Assembly: GCF_035083965.1 (NCBI RefSeq)
Contig: NC_089738.1
Span: 6,927,734 to 6,991,733, forward strand
Direction of reading: 5' to 3'
From: Branchiostoma lanceolatum
Lineage: Eukaryota; Chordata; Leptocardii; Amphioxiformes; Branchiostomatidae
Length of the DNA: 64,000 nt
The notes beneath the pieces were generated by a model that saw only the letters and a list, made by a program, of their open reading frames with translations, had not been told where the DNA came from and searched no databases. This document shows positions 1 through 11,904 of this stretch, piece after piece (positions within the stretch are counted from its first letter, which is position 1; each line of letters begins with the position of its first letter). The position numbers and the translations under genes were made by a program.

Positions 1-599
1 TGTAACAAGATTAATTTAAGAAGCTAGTGGGCCAATTTTCTTGAAGAAGGCTTTAGTTTTGGAGGGAAGTTTATGATTTTTTGTCTCCATGGAAAATGGA
101 GATGACTAGTTTTGGGTGTGTCTGTGTGTCTGGACTTTTGTAGTCAGCATAACTCAAGAACCTCTGGATGGATTACTATGATATTTGGTATGTGGGTAGG
201 TATTGGGAAGATGAGAGTCAAGGTCGATTTTGGGCCCCCTGGTATGTGACCTTGGTACTGCAGCCGAAATTCAGTTCTTATTATCTTTTGACCTGGACAT
301 GCTATGGTCTTGATTTTTTTGTGGCAGATAGCTTGTGATGTAAGAAAGAAGTGGTGTAGGTTTGGGCTCCCTCGTTGTATGTTGATTTTACTCCTCAGTT
401 TTGTTAATACTGTATGCATTAATTAATAGAAAAGGTAGAAAATTATGAGCATTTTTCTTCACATATAACTCAAGACAAGATTGATTTGCAAAGCTAGTGG
501 GTCAGTTTTCTTGAAGAAGGCCAAAGTTATTAAGATTCTGTGAGTATATGTTATATCATGTTATGTATGTTAATTTTTCTCCTCTTATGTTAATACCAG
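1..599. repeat. Non-coding, repeat-like sequence upstream of the first visible exon
   Basis: No exon could be supported here. Two diverged copies of one segment lie in the same orientation, near 1-60 and 475-535. Both contain the core AGCTAGTGGG followed by TTTTCTTGAAGAAGGC. Phrases such as 'ataactcaagaacctctgg' look like a dispersed genomic repeat. This is probably an intron of the gene whose exons start at 600, because that gene lacks its N-terminal part in this window. Confidence 0.5.
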
Positions 600-3500
600 G
601 TCTTCCTGAAGGCATCCGTAGCTCAGTCAAGAAACGTGTCAAGAGCCAAAATGATCCAAATGTCAAGGTCAGTCCAAGAAGTAGAGTATATGACAGTAAA
701 ATAACCCTATCTTATTATCATACATCTATTTTCCTTTTAAAGATAACATCTACTAACAAGTAACATAATTCCATCAGGGTACGTAATTCCGTCACCCTGA
801 AAAGAGACGTCCAAACAGATCTCCAACCCAACGTCCCCCAGTTTGATGCACTGCTGTATATGTAAACTGTACATATACCTGGGGGGTGCTGCACTAGAGA
901 TCTCTCAAACCTACTGTTTTTCAAAGTGGTGGATTTATGTAACAAGGGAGATTATTGCAGTGTTTGATTTTTTTATAAAGACAATTCAAACTCTACAACT
1001 GGATAAAAATTCTGAGATTTATTTCCGGACGTTTCAGTTTTTTCTTTTTGTTTGATTTATTCTTCCCATTTTTGTTGTTGTTTCAGGATATACTTGATAA
1101 CAGGTGCCTTGTGGGTAGTGTTGTCCCTTGCTGTGCAGGGGGTGTTTGTGGCAGCCTTCGGTGTGGAGAAGATGACTTTCCTGGGCACTACTGTGCAATG
1201 GTGAATACTTCCAGCTTGCTTTGTCTTTGTACTTCAGTCAAAACTGCCTAATGCTATGATCATATTGACACCGTAGTGGGTGTAGCCCTGGCTGGGCTCT
1301 GAAGCCATAGATTTGCCCGGTGGATTGCCAGATACAGGGGGTACCTCTCAATGTTTTCAAGATTAGCTTACAGACTTATTTGTCGTTGGATCACGTGGTT
1401 GATTATGAATGCGAGTTGAAATAATCCGGGGGTCCCGGCCTTGCCACAAAATAGTCTGGTAGTTGCAGGGTGTTTTCAATGTATTACTAACTGTACTGCA
1501 AAATTGTTCAACTGCAGTTTTAAAACATTGCAGAAACTTCATTTTCCTCCTACCACAAAATAAAACTGCTGCAAATGTTAATAAATCTACAGGATCTGGA
1601 AGCTACAGTAACAGTTTTTTTTGCCTTATAACTTTAGGAAAGGCTGGCACATCATGCTGATCTGTCTCCAGATGTTGGGGGTCTTGGTGACCAATGCAGT
1701 GAACTATGCTGTCGTTGTTAACTACACGACCCAGTGTGAGATGATCATCTACTACATGAAGGGCATCTTCAGACGACTTCAGGAGAAATCAACCGACCTG
1801 AAGCTAGCCATGCATGTAAGTTCAGTATATACAGCAGGTTGTTAGCTAGCAGGGCGTCAGGGCGTCTTTTGGATTACACTAAGAAAACAGAGAAATTAGA
1901 TGCCCTCCTTTTGCAGGGGAAACCCAGATGACAAAAATATTAAAGGTACGTATTGTAGAATGTGACCTATCAAAATATTAAAACAAAGTCACTGTTTTTA
2001 GTCAGTTTTCTATGTTGTATTTTTTGTAAGTAAGTTGAATCGTCACCTTATATTACACTACATAGCGATATTTACAACATATAAATTATGACTTTGTTGT
2101 GTCGTGAGAACATCCTGAAATATGCACACTTTCCACCGCTGCTTTAGTTGTCAGCCATGTTGTCCAGCTGGGGGATTTTTGGTAGGCTACCAAAAACTAT
2201 GGGACTTTGCGTGGCTTGCTTTCAGATTGTTTACCAACGTTGGAAATTTGAAAAAAAATGATGCAAATATGTTGAAATTAACTTGCAAATGTCAATCTAA
2301 AAAAGAAATGTTTGAATTCAGAATATTTTTAGTCTTGGTGCCAAGATTCTACAATATGTACTTTTAAGGGTTGTGTATCTTTGCCAGCAGTAGACTTTCC
2401 ATGAATCCTGAAAAGTAATGATATTGTTATAAATTGTTAGGTTGTCCATGTCTTATTCCATTGTGATATCTTGTCTTTGTGATAGCTATTGGCTCGTTTG
2501 GCCGCCTTTCCTGTGTATCTTGAACAGCCAAACCAATAAATAAAGAGATAGATAAATAAAAAGTAAGTCATCACAACAAAAAGATTGTACAGGCCTTTTC
2601 ATTTAAAAACGTTGTTCTGATTTTCTCTGTACTTGCAGGATATCCTAGATGCAGGAAAGTCCATCTCCCAACTCAATGGACAGATTGCCAAGATGACATC
2701 CCTGTGTGCTGTCAACTTTGCTGAATTATCTATTATTGGTAAATACAGTATGTTCCATTGGAGAAAAGTGTACTGTAAATCACTTAAATATAGCGGCAGG
2801 AAAATATAGCGGTTGAGGGAAAATGGAGTAGGTCACGGCACTTAATTTTAGCGGTGGGAACGAACATTACTGTCTAAAATATTAGTGATCAAATTTTTGC
2901 GATAATGAAATTTTAGCTGTTGACTAGTGACCGTTAAATCAGCTAGAATTAAGTTACAGTTAACAAATCAAGAATTACAGTATACCCATCCCCAGTAGAC
3001 AATTTATGCTAATTAATTGCTACAGTATTTCTAACAACTAAAACAAAAGTTGTAATATATGTATATGTAAAGTGTTGCTTGTACTGTAAGCTAAGAATAG
3101 GTTGCAAAAGTCTTCTATTCAATATGGCCAGTTGCATCAGTATTGTGAACAGTATTATCGATGCCAACTCTAGATCTTAAACAAGTTAAAGCTTGGTAAA
3201 GTTGGACTGAAGTCTACAGAATATTCTTGAAATTTAAGTATCAGTAAAGGCAGTTTAACCTTTGTTGTAATTTGATGTATTACTTGTTAAAAAGTTTGAA
3301 GTGAGCTATAGAATCAATTACAAATTGGCCTGTAGGGTTTGTAACCACGTTTTGCTCCAAAAACTCTTTTTGTGCACCTAAACTTTTAGGTAAGATGCAC
3401 CAGTGCACCTATTCCCAAAAATGAATTTCGAGGCCAGCTTGTGTTGGATGAGCTCAGTTCACGGTAGCAAAATTTCACGGTGAAATGACATTTTCACTGA

Positions 3501-4942
3501 ACTTTAACTTCACGGTCGCAGCAAGTGATTTACAGAATGGATGTGTGAAGGAATCATAAATCGTTTTTTCACGGTGATGATAAGTTCATGATCCAGAGGT
3601 GACCGTGTAAACAGTGAACATAAAGTTACAGTGAAAGAAACAAGAATTACAGTACAACTATATATGCTACATCTATATTATGTGAATGTTGTATCCTAAC
3701 GTTCTGCTGTTTTGTAGGTCTTGTGATCCTGTTCCTGAACCAGTTTCACAGTGTGCTGATCTGGGTCTACAGAGGGACCTTCCCCATCCTGTGGCTGGGT
3801 ATCCTCATTGTACCTCTGGTGCAGGTATGTGTTCAACTGCCAGGGGGCACTGCTGTATGGTAAACGTAAAGATAAAGCACATCAATGTAAGGCTAGACAT
3901 CTAGGTCAATACAAAAGTTACTCAAGCAACTGTACAGATTTTGTTAATGGTCAGATGTTTCAGTCACTGATAAAAGATAGTGGATGCCATCTGAAATGTT
4001 ACTTTTGTGAAATGCACGAAGCGAACAGTACAGTCTCATGGCTCCCGGGAATCAAACCCGGGTCCGTCAGCGCTCAAACCCAATGCACTTACCACTAGGC
4101 TAAAAGGTCAGTAAGTGGTACTTGAAGTACACTTTGTATTGTGTAAAAGCAGGTCAAAATGTGATGTTTTATCTACCCATATGGAATAACTGTACATTGC
4201 AATATTTTTCAAGATGACACAAGTGAATTTTTTTTATTGAAAAATTGTTGATTTTCTCAGGCAGCTCGACTGAACTCCACCATCATGAGTCTGAAGAGAA
4301 TCGGACTGGACATGCGAGTCTTTGGGTACCAGAACTCTTCCCAACTGGAGAGGGACTCCTTCTTACTCTTCCTACTTAACCTCAACTTCAAGGTCAGTTA
4401 ATCTTCAGCTTAGAAGGAAAGTTCATCACTGTTGGTCTTGAACATTTTTGCAGAATTCTTTTCAAGAAATGGTGGCCAATTTGAAGCCATACGCATCCCT
4501 AATGTTTCTGGAAACTCATTTCTTTGTTGTAAAACAGTCCAACATATTTCAAATGACAGTTACTCAAGCAACTGGCTAAAATTTCCAAGTTGAGTAACTG
4601 TCATTTGGAGTACTGTATCACCTGGATATCTAACCTTCATCAACAGTCTAACATATTATTTTGATAATACTGAATGTAGTTAACATTCTGTGCATGACAT
4701 TGTATAATTGCATTGCTCTTATTATTATATATATATATGATCATGTCAATACTCATGTCGTTGAATTGCTTTGAAATTGCTCTTGCTTAAGTGACATATT
4801 TTTGTCTTTTATTTTACAGGCCAAATTGTTCCATATTCCCATCAAGCCATCCTACCTGTTTGGTATCCTGGTACTTGTGACCTTTACCCTCTTGCTGCTG
4901 CTTCAGACTAGTGTCATTGGAGGGTCAAGCATCTTCCTGTGA
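600..4942 (+). CDS. Multi-pass membrane protein, gustatory-receptor-like (GRL) candidate, 3' seven exons
   Basis: Exons 600-667, 1087-1200, 1638-1815, 2639-2738, 3718-3824, 4261-4392 and 4820-4942 (stop TGA) join without a frame break to give 273 residues. The N-terminus is missing, probably upstream of the window. Five hydrophobic spans are visible: one in exon 2 (around LITGALWVVLSLAVQGVF), one in exon 3 (LICLQMLGVLVTNAVNYAVV), two across exons 4-5, and a last one in exon 7 (LFGILVLVTFTLLLLLQT). If two spans are missing upstream the total would be seven. The short loop before the final span, the polar Gln near its end, and phase-0 introns near the C-terminus (after exons 3, 5 and 6) recall the insect chemoreceptor (GR/GRL) superfamily. 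Proteins of that superfamily act as plasma-membrane ligand-gated channels. The gene model is firm; the family call is an inference, and another seven-span family is possible. Confidence 0.6.
3460..3657. mobile_element. MITE-like element in an intron of the GRL-like gene
   Basis: The stretch is rich in TTCACGGT/ACCGTGAA motifs and ends in CAAGAATTACAGTA. A clearly related copy lies in opposite orientation at about 40205-40440, inside the strawberry-notch gene, sharing the runs around CACGGTCACCTCTG and CATCCGTTCTGTAAATCACTTG. This is a short non-autonomous dispersed element with no coding capacity. Confidence 0.5.
3905..3995. mobile_element. Fragment of the GTTACTCAAGCAACTGG MITE family
   Basis: Begins with GTTACTCAAGCAACTG and carries the internal phrase 'cagtcactgataaaagatag' seen in the fuller copies at about 37708-37920 and 53995-54270. 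A second short hairpin-forming fragment of the family is at about 4555-4650. Confidence 0.45.
4025..4135 (-). mobile_element. tRNA-derived SINE head (fragment)
   Basis: On the minus strand the stretch reads like the 3' part of a tRNA: an A-box-like TAGCCTAGTGGTAAGTGC, then a B-box-like GGGTTTGATTCCC. No acceptor stem or CCA-proximal pairing was found, so a functional tRNA gene is unlikely. A related copy is at about 35225-35345 and a partial one at 35500-35570. Confidence 0.55.
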
Positions 4943-5215
4943 GGCCAAAGGTCATGAGAACACTTCCTGTCGGGTCATAGTTCATGATCATACTATGTAC
5001 TTTAACTCTTGTCATATGATGAAGTCACAGCTAGATGTTGTCTATGTGCATGGTAGGATATCATGTGAGGTCAAGGGTTATCAAGAGGTCACAGTAACAC
5101 TTCCTGTGGGGTCACAGGTTATGGTTGCACTTCCTGTAGGTAACAGGTCATAGTTGAACTCCCTGTAGGTCACAGGTCATAGTTGCACTTCCTGTAGGTC
5201 ACAGCTTTAGCAGGA
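4920..5215 (+). repeat. Tandem repeat over the stop codon and 3' UTR of the GRL-like gene
   Basis: Degenerate units of roughly 30-40 bases built around CTTCCTGT and AGGTCA/GGGTCA start at the stop codon itself (CTTCCTGTGAGG) and continue into the 3' UTR. One unit, at 5167-5179, contains the perfect direct repeat AGGTCACAGGTCA. Confidence 0.6.
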
Positions 5216-5219
5216 GTAA

Positions 5220-7019
5220 ACTTTTGGGTTGAGCAGTTTTACGTTTGTCACCATCTTCATTTTTGTTTGGGTAAACTCAACAGTAGAATTGTTTTCAGTT
5301 GTTGATATTGAAGTTACAAACAATAGCATTAGTTTGATGTTTTAAGTTATATTTGCACATTTAAGTTGTTCTGTACTGTATTTAATTTGATATTAGTTTT
5401 ACAAGTGAAAACTTTCTTTTCAATCCTTTGTCATTTCCAATTATTTATTAAGATGTTTTTGATTTTGAAGAGAGACTGTATTTCATGTCAGATGTGAGTC
5501 ATGAAAGAGTATGTGATATGCTTTGTGGTCAGAAAAAGCAACAAACAAATGTATTGTTAAAATATGTGAAGAACAACTGAATTTTTTTGACAAAACATAT
5601 TTTTTTCCCGAATAATGTCCTACTCTACCAAAAGGAGCTTTTTTTGAAAATGCTCATACTGGTATCTTTAGATCGTTAAGATTATAAAATCTAATGATAT
5701 TCGTGGTAAAAAATTATGTAAAAGGAATATATGATGTACATTCGTACATGTAAAAATCTGTAATATATTTTTCCATGGTGGAAAGAACTTCTGAATCAGT
5801 GAATTGATATTATATATGGAAAGGCTGGTATAGTAGAAGTTATATTAGTAAAACGTGGAAATATGATGATGATCGTAAAAAGAGATGCTCTATTTTTTGC
5901 AAATCAAATTGTATGCAATATGTCATTGAAAAAATATGGCTTTGTACAAAAATGAATTACAATAATGAAATTGTAATGATATGATGGTACAGATGTGTAA
6001 TATACATGGGTGAATACTGTACTCAAATACAGTTTACGACTGCTATATTGAATTTCAACAAAATGTTGATGCTCATTTTAACACACGCATAGAGTCCAAC
6101 CTACATCATTAAAATGGCTGCTTTAAGCATTCTTTGGAACAGCATTTGGATGTTGTGCTTTGTTACTTTCAATAACTAGAGTTCCACAACCTCATACCTT
6201 CGTCAAATGATTTTAACCTTTATGACTGACGTATCATGAGTTTTTCTCATTGAATATGTAGATAAGGTCCTCATTTGCATAGATCATCAGATGATCATCT
6301 TCTCCACCCAAATTGCAGAATTTGTCTTTTCTTGACAAAAAAGGCTATTCTTACATTTTATCATCAGTTATGCAGAGATCCTCATAAGCATAATTTAGAT
6401 TCAACGACATTCACATAACTTCCAAATGCCACAAGTAAGTGTAGAATTGCTGTCATTTACCAATATGAAATTATAGGCGCTTGTCATTCATTATGCAAAT
6501 TAAATCTTTGTTTTTCTAAAATCTATCAACATGCCTCTCTTCCTCAGTTACAGCTGTCACGTTTGAATAGTCCTATCATGGAACGCAGCAGGTTTATTAA
6601 ATGACCTCATTTATTATGCAAATTAGAATCTGATTTTCATAATTATCATTATATCATACCAAGCCCCACTTGAACTTTCTACATATTGAAATTTGTCAAA
6701 CTCACCCTGAGTTATAGTATTTTCTTATTAATTATGCAAATAAGATCTCATTTGTATAGTTGACATCTACTAATACTATTTCTTTCTCAGTTACATATGT
6801 CACATATTTCAGGGTCCTATCATGAAATGCAGCGGGCGTATATTTCCTCATCAATTATGTAAATATCTAAATATGTAAATCATCACTCAAGCTAGCTACA
6901 TACCAAAAATCATTTTATTAGTCATAGATGTACAAATCGCTTGCTGTTGAGCTCCAGAATTTTTTTTTAATTCTGACTTTTTTGTTCAAAAATTCTTTCA
7001 TTCAATACCTATGCAAATG
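5220..7019. other. AT-rich intergenic stretch with dispersed repeats
   Basis: No exon was recognised. The segment from about 6080 carries many short runs resembling ATTATGCAAAT and 'tcatttgcataga'. The same dispersed repeat recurs at about 17330-17480 and 61150-61460. It separates the GRL-like gene from the inverted duplication. Confidence 0.45.
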
Positions 7020-7158
7020 AAACATGCAAATAAAACATGTCTATCAAACCTACAAACGAATAACACGTGACATGACTTAATAGATCTACCATGGGACAAA
7101 AGATTTCGTCTAGTTACGTCGTTGCACAACACACGCACAAGCGTCTACATAGTCTGGT

Positions 7159-7254
7159 ATCCAAACCTATTATAGCTGCCCAGTCTCTTCGTCCTCTTAC
7201 GCAAATATATCTTAGAGAACGAAGAGACGTGGCAGCTATAATAGGTTTGGATAC
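7159..7254. mobile_element. Palindromic hairpin element
   Basis: Arms of about 40 bases (TATCCAAACCTATTATAGCT and its complement) surround a short centre containing GCAAATATAT. A decayed copy at the matching place in the right arm (about 15770-16110) is split by about 230 inserted bases, so the hairpin predates the duplication. Confidence 0.6.
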
Positions 7255-7510
7255 GGCGTGCACGGTCACATTCTTCATAGTTCATCGTAGGATTTTGATG
7301 TCGCACGATTTTCAAGCAGACTGCGACAGAACCAACCAGTGACAAGGTTTTAAGATCTAAGATGACGGTAATGACAACGGACGTTTGTACGACACGGATA
7401 CGACTAACCCACGAATGCTCTTGGTTTTGATCGTACGCCGATCGTATACGACGAAAGTGACCGGATTACGAGGCTAACGTCTGCAGCTGACGTCGCCAAA
7501 CATGCCTTAC

Positions 7511-9369
7511 CTTGCGACATCTCCCCTGGTCGTGCGGCCTTGCACACCGAAGACTTGCGTCGCGTCTTCTTTTTCAGCAAATGGTAACTCTGTGAAAATA
7601 TAGTCATTATACATACAGTGAAGTGCCAAAATGACTTTCTTTTTCAATTCGTTTTTGTCCTGACGTTTTTTTCCACCAATACAGTTGAAAACCTGTCCTG
7701 GATATACATACCCTGCTTTACACGTGCCATTTCTGCCCCACCAGCGCTGTTTTTGACGGAGGTGTTCTAACTAGAACAGGGGGTTCTATGGGTATTCCAT
7801 TCGTTCGATATGGTGTTCGACAGGATCGGTCTATTGTCTGGGCTGCCGAAAAACTTCCCTGCTAGAGTCTGGCTGCCAGGGTATAAACATCTGCTGCCTA
7901 CCGAAAGTGAACCATGCGGACAAGGTGAGCAGACGGCGGACGTTGGCGTTCCTCATGGCCGGTACGATGGCCTTCATGGACTCAGAGAAGATGGTGACGG
8001 TATCTGTAAGTTCTGTAAAGGACGATACGTTCACTCTTAGACTGTGACATGCTAAGGCCCAATTTACACTTGTCCTTTTAACTGTAGTACTACACATGGT
8101 AGTCTACTACTGTAGTAGACTACAGCTTTTTTCTGGGTGTAAAAAGAAAACTACTGTAGTCTACTACAGAAGTCTACTACACCCTCGGGGTAGTAGTACT
8201 ACACTTCGGCGGAGGTTCTGCGAGACTTCGAACCGGGTGTAAAGCGAATCTGTAGTACAGTTCGAAGGTAACAGCCATGTTCGATCTGATGTAAGTCGAA
8301 CTAAACGCGTGTTCCATTTCGGGTCATCTGCGGTCATTCTCTAGTTTTCTCAGTAAAACCGAGCTGTCAGACCCCTTTCTTGGTATTTCGCATCAGATAA
8401 AACCCCTACCTTTTCAAAAATAAAAACATGCTGAAATTCCCTCCCGCGATTTTTCAAAGGTCACTACAGTTTCGCGACAATCAGGAACAGTGGGGTGTCC
8501 TGCTAGGCTTCCTGTCGTTGAGTGTAAAGTGGACGCGAATCTGAAGTCTACTACAGTAGTAGACTACCATGTGTAGTACTACAGTTTCATTGAACAAGTG
8601 TAAATTGGGCCTAAGAGAGCTAGCAGAACATTCGGTCACACCGTTGCAGAAGCTAATATAGTAATAAGATCTGTTTCTGGACTGTTCGGAATGGAGGTGT
8701 AGGTGTAGGGAAGGAACAACGAACAAGGACCTGGGGCTCTTCTTGTACTGGAAGGAAACGTTTGTGACATTGTCCTCATCAGACGTACCCAAAAGGGGTT
8801 GACCTTTCCTCTGGCAGTGATTGTTGTGCAATATTTCTGTGCTTACACTGAAACCGACTGGAAATAAAATCTGTGATAAGACGGCCAACATTTAGATAGA
8901 AATGAGACTAAATAGAGCTAGCTCCACTCTACCGTAAGGAAATCCCACGAAATGCAGCACTCATACGGGATGCGAGACCCATTCGTACCTCCAACATGCC
9001 CTAGAGCAGTCACCACGGCGTCCTTTCCCTTGAAGTGAGGTATTCAGGGATTCTACAGACGTCACGTCGACAGTCTCGACCTGAAAAAGTGGTTGTTTGT
9101 TGCTGTTTTTGTACGGAGATGCATTTAATGGTGATATAAAGAACAATGAGAGATAGGACTAAAGATTGTAAATGTGTCAGGTGTGCAAATCGTTGGTCAG
9201 TTGATATTGTCATTTGTTTCTTTAGTTTGATGTTTTGGCTGGGTGATACAGCCATTTGTTGTTACCTTTAGCTTCTGATCTGGGACCTTTTCCCTCATCT
9301 TGTCCTCATTCCTGACCAGAGCTGTGACGTCATGACCCTGTTCCAATGCTTGCTTTGCCAGCTCCGTGC
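7511..9369 (-). pseudogene. Broken second copy of the BLVRB-like reductase gene
   Basis: Exons equivalent to 2 (9266-9369), 3 (8989-9080), 4 (7902-8012) and 6 (7511-7589) of the intact gene at 11777-16419 are recognisable on the minus strand with their splice signals. Exons 2, 4 and 6 keep the expected lengths of 104, 111 and 79 bases. Exon 3 is 92 bases instead of 91, which shifts the frame after VESL. No equivalents of exons 1, 5 and 7 were found. Exon 1 of the intact gene lies in the unduplicated centre, which explains its absence. The exon 6 equivalent has drifted (ATQVFGVQG against ATQVSGVQG). A MITE interrupts the intron between exons 3 and 4. Confidence 0.85.
8056..8611. mobile_element. 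Harbinger-like MITE, 556 bases, with TAA target duplication
   Basis: The terminal inverted repeats are GGCCCAATTTACACTTGT at the left and its complement at the right. TAA flanks both ends (8053-8055 and 8612-8614). Subterminal palindromes based on GTAGTACTACA and GTCTACTACTGTAGTAGAC fill the ends. There is no coding capacity. The matching intron of the right arm (near 13170) reads CTAGCTCTCTTTGCATG without the insert, a natural empty site. A 3-bp TWA duplication and GGCCC ends fit the PIF/Harbinger superfamily. Confidence 0.8.
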
Positions 9370-9424
9370 CTGCGGAGTCGACACGGGTTAATGATACATT
9401 ATCCTGTGGACACAATTTAATGAT

Positions 9425-9815
9425 TGGCGGCACGCCGAGGTCTCCGTAGTAATTAATTAGGGTCGTTGACTCAGAGCATAGGGAGGACCTTAAAAGTTGG
9501 AATCCCTGACAGCTCCAATTTAAATAAGACCTATTTCCTCACTCGACTCGGGTCAAAATGAGTACCTAGCTTCGGTTAGGGACGTCCCTCGGATAGGACG
9601 TCCCGGCCATATTTCAAGAGCTAGGACCACACCTCGTTTAAGAACTGAACCCACCACAGATATCGAAAAGAGTAGGGGTCCATCCCGGAGTGAATGGCGG
9701 GATCAAATAAACCTGTCCGGATATGGAGCTTAGTTTTTACTCTTCAGTACAAACCCGGCCGGTGCGTTACCCCATGAGGCGGTTTACCGCCTATGCAATA
9801 CAAACAGTCACCACG
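9425..9815 (+). mobile_element. tRNA-derived SINE, copy in the left arm
   Basis: A tRNA-like head (GTTGACTCAGAGCA, then a B-box-like region) is followed by a conserved body with ACTCGACTCGGGTCAAAATG and GGACGTCCC. The end reads CTATGCAATACAAACA. Its inverted partner is at 11985-12370. Other family members in the window are at 13740-13965, 52780-53045 and 56735-56945, with a tail-only copy at 27040-27125. The body may relate to the DeuSINE type reported from lancelets. Confidence 0.6.
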
Positions 9816-9890
9816 GCGTCCTTTCCCTTGAATTGAAAAAAAGGTAGCCGCAGGGTGTCCCACGGGTCAAATAGGGGTCACAACCGAAAG

Positions 9891-11904
9891 TAAGTGAAAA
9901 AAAAATGAAACAGAATCAGCTCTACGTAAAGAAAAGCTTTGAAACATACGTACACTTTCAGGGAGTAGCGGGTGATTAATAATTAGCTGCACCGCAGCAC
10001 ATGTCGTGATTACACGTGAAATAAAGGGGATAGATAAGTTTGTTTGTTTTTGTTTTAATCTTTGTTTATTCATGATAAGCTCAAATCGGCACGCAGGCCG
10101 CTTTTCATTGAGGTCATGAGGGAAGAGGTAAGGGTCAGATACAATATAACAGAGATACACAGTCATTTGAGTCCTAATAACTCTATCAACATATATCATT
10201 ACATATTATGACATATAAGTTGCAGTTATATCACATCTAACTAGGTCATGATGTGATCTTTGGACGCAGGATTCTCTGTCTCTATGGAAACGCATAGACA
10301 TTTGTCATATTTGACTTACTCATCGATATGATCTTTGGACGCAGTTCGAGCCTTGAATAAATTAAAACCACCATTGCCCGTTTGAACGGCTTACGAGACG
10401 GAGGGGACTTAAATTCAGGTATGATCACCACCATGATCCCGACTTAACCTCTAGCTATCGTTAAATCACACGCACGGTGAGCTGTAGGGATTGCTGTACG
10501 TACATTGGCAGTGTGTAGTCGATTACTGGGCCGCCAGTGATTTTTCGTTGTAAGGCGAAAAAAAGTAAAGTAAAGCAGTCATCCTCAATTGAGGTGAAGC
10601 ATAATGCTTTTTCAAGTAGCTAGTGGTACTGCAATGCGGCTTCGCCTCGGCTCACGTTATATGTGGTAAATATAGGTCGAAACGATTATGTTTTTGTTCA
10701 ATCGTGAGGACACGTTTTCCGCAATCCGCGATATGGCGCAAAACCACCCAAAACGCACATACTGAAAACGCACGATTCGTGTAATCAGGCGACAAGGCCG
10801 TGTTGCCGTTCTCGAGCACTGATACCAGGAAGTCTTCGCGGACGACCAAAACTGCGCGACCGAAAAACGCTACAAAGATCGTTTTTTTCAGGAAATATGA
10901 AAGATTACACATCGCTATAGCAATAGCCGAACAAAAGCTGGAGCCAAATCTATCGAGAAAACCTATTACTATAAAGAGTTTGGGCCGCACTACATTTTGT
11001 ACACGCATCTGTTCTGCAACTCCAGAAGGCGGTGTTATTTTCCACTAGATTATGTATCAATCAATACATAATCAGCCGATTTTGTACAGAATTCCGCTTG
11101 TGGTGAATTACACAAGGTGTATTTTTTAAAACAATATGATACTCACTAAACCCCTGCAGACCCTACCAGTGTATTCCCTATGCGTAAACATACATTTTTA
11201 AACGTGAATATTTTCGGCGTAAATGAGGGTGGTTAAGCACAATAAGAAGGCCAATTGTTAATAAGATATAAAAGAACACATAGCAAGACGAGTTTTTCTT
11301 AACCACCCTGACATTCGTTTTGTAATTTAACTTTTGTCAGGCATTGTCAGGCACATTGTAAAAAAACACATAGGCTGAGGGTCACCTGGGGAATTTGGTA
11401 GAATACTGAGTGCTTTTGGATGCGCACGGGACTAGTGGGTACTTTATCGTATACTGTAAAAAATATTCATTTCTACTTCCTAAAATTATCATCCATTGGA
11501 AAATAACTCCCCCCTCTGGAGTTTAGGACTCCTTTAAAGCATATCTTCCTATGGACCAGTCTGACTGTGGTATCAAGTCTGACTGTGGTATCTGCCCTGT
11601 ACAAGGCGACAAGATCTACTACCTAACAACAAGATGGTGATTGATCAATATTTAAACGAAAAGGCAGGAACTTTTAAAGTTAAGTTTGGATACTTTTGTC
11701 TTACGTTTGCATACCTCATTTTCAGCTTCACGTCGATCCAGGGTTTCCAGACGTAACTTCGTTACAAGCCTTTACCATGAAGATGGTGATAGTAGGAGCT
11801 TCTGGCCGCAGTGGTACGTCTACTCGCCTGTCCATTCTATTTTAAGTCTGTAATGTCAAGAAAATAGTCATTCCTACTGATGCTGTTTCATTTTTTTTGC
11901 ACTG
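9891..11904. other. Unduplicated centre of the inverted duplication
   Basis: This 2-kb spacer between the arms contains the first exon of the reductase gene (11777-11813) and otherwise no supported exon. A fragment at about 10560-10660 (GAGGTGAAGCATAATGC, then CTTTTTCAAGTAGCTAG) matches, in reverse, the element at 58745-59070. The open frames at 10652-11048 are overlapping on both strands and have no splice or family support. Confidence 0.55.

Larger units (their letters stand above)
7020..9890. repeat. Left arm of a large inverted duplication
   Basis: This arm is the reverse complement, with indels, of 11905-16240. It matches through the hairpin element near 7160-7255, the broken reductase exons at 7511-9369, the SINE at 9425-9815 and the final stretch near 9850-9890 (CCCACGGGTCAAATAGGGGT). 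The right arm additionally contains reductase exon 5 and a 51-base minisatellite. The left arm additionally contains a MITE at 8056-8611. Confidence 0.85.

Noticed and set aside
4025-4100. Functional tRNA gene on the minus strand
   Set aside because: A- and B-box-like parts are present but I could not pair an acceptor stem or anticodon arm, and related copies elsewhere carry SINE-like bodies.
8481-8891. 136-codon minus-strand open frame
   Set aside because: It crosses the right end of the MITE and a pseudogene intron and shows no domain.
10652-11048. Overlapping open frames of 118 and 82 codons in the centre of the inverted duplication
   Set aside because: They overlap on opposite strands and neither shows a family motif or splice context.
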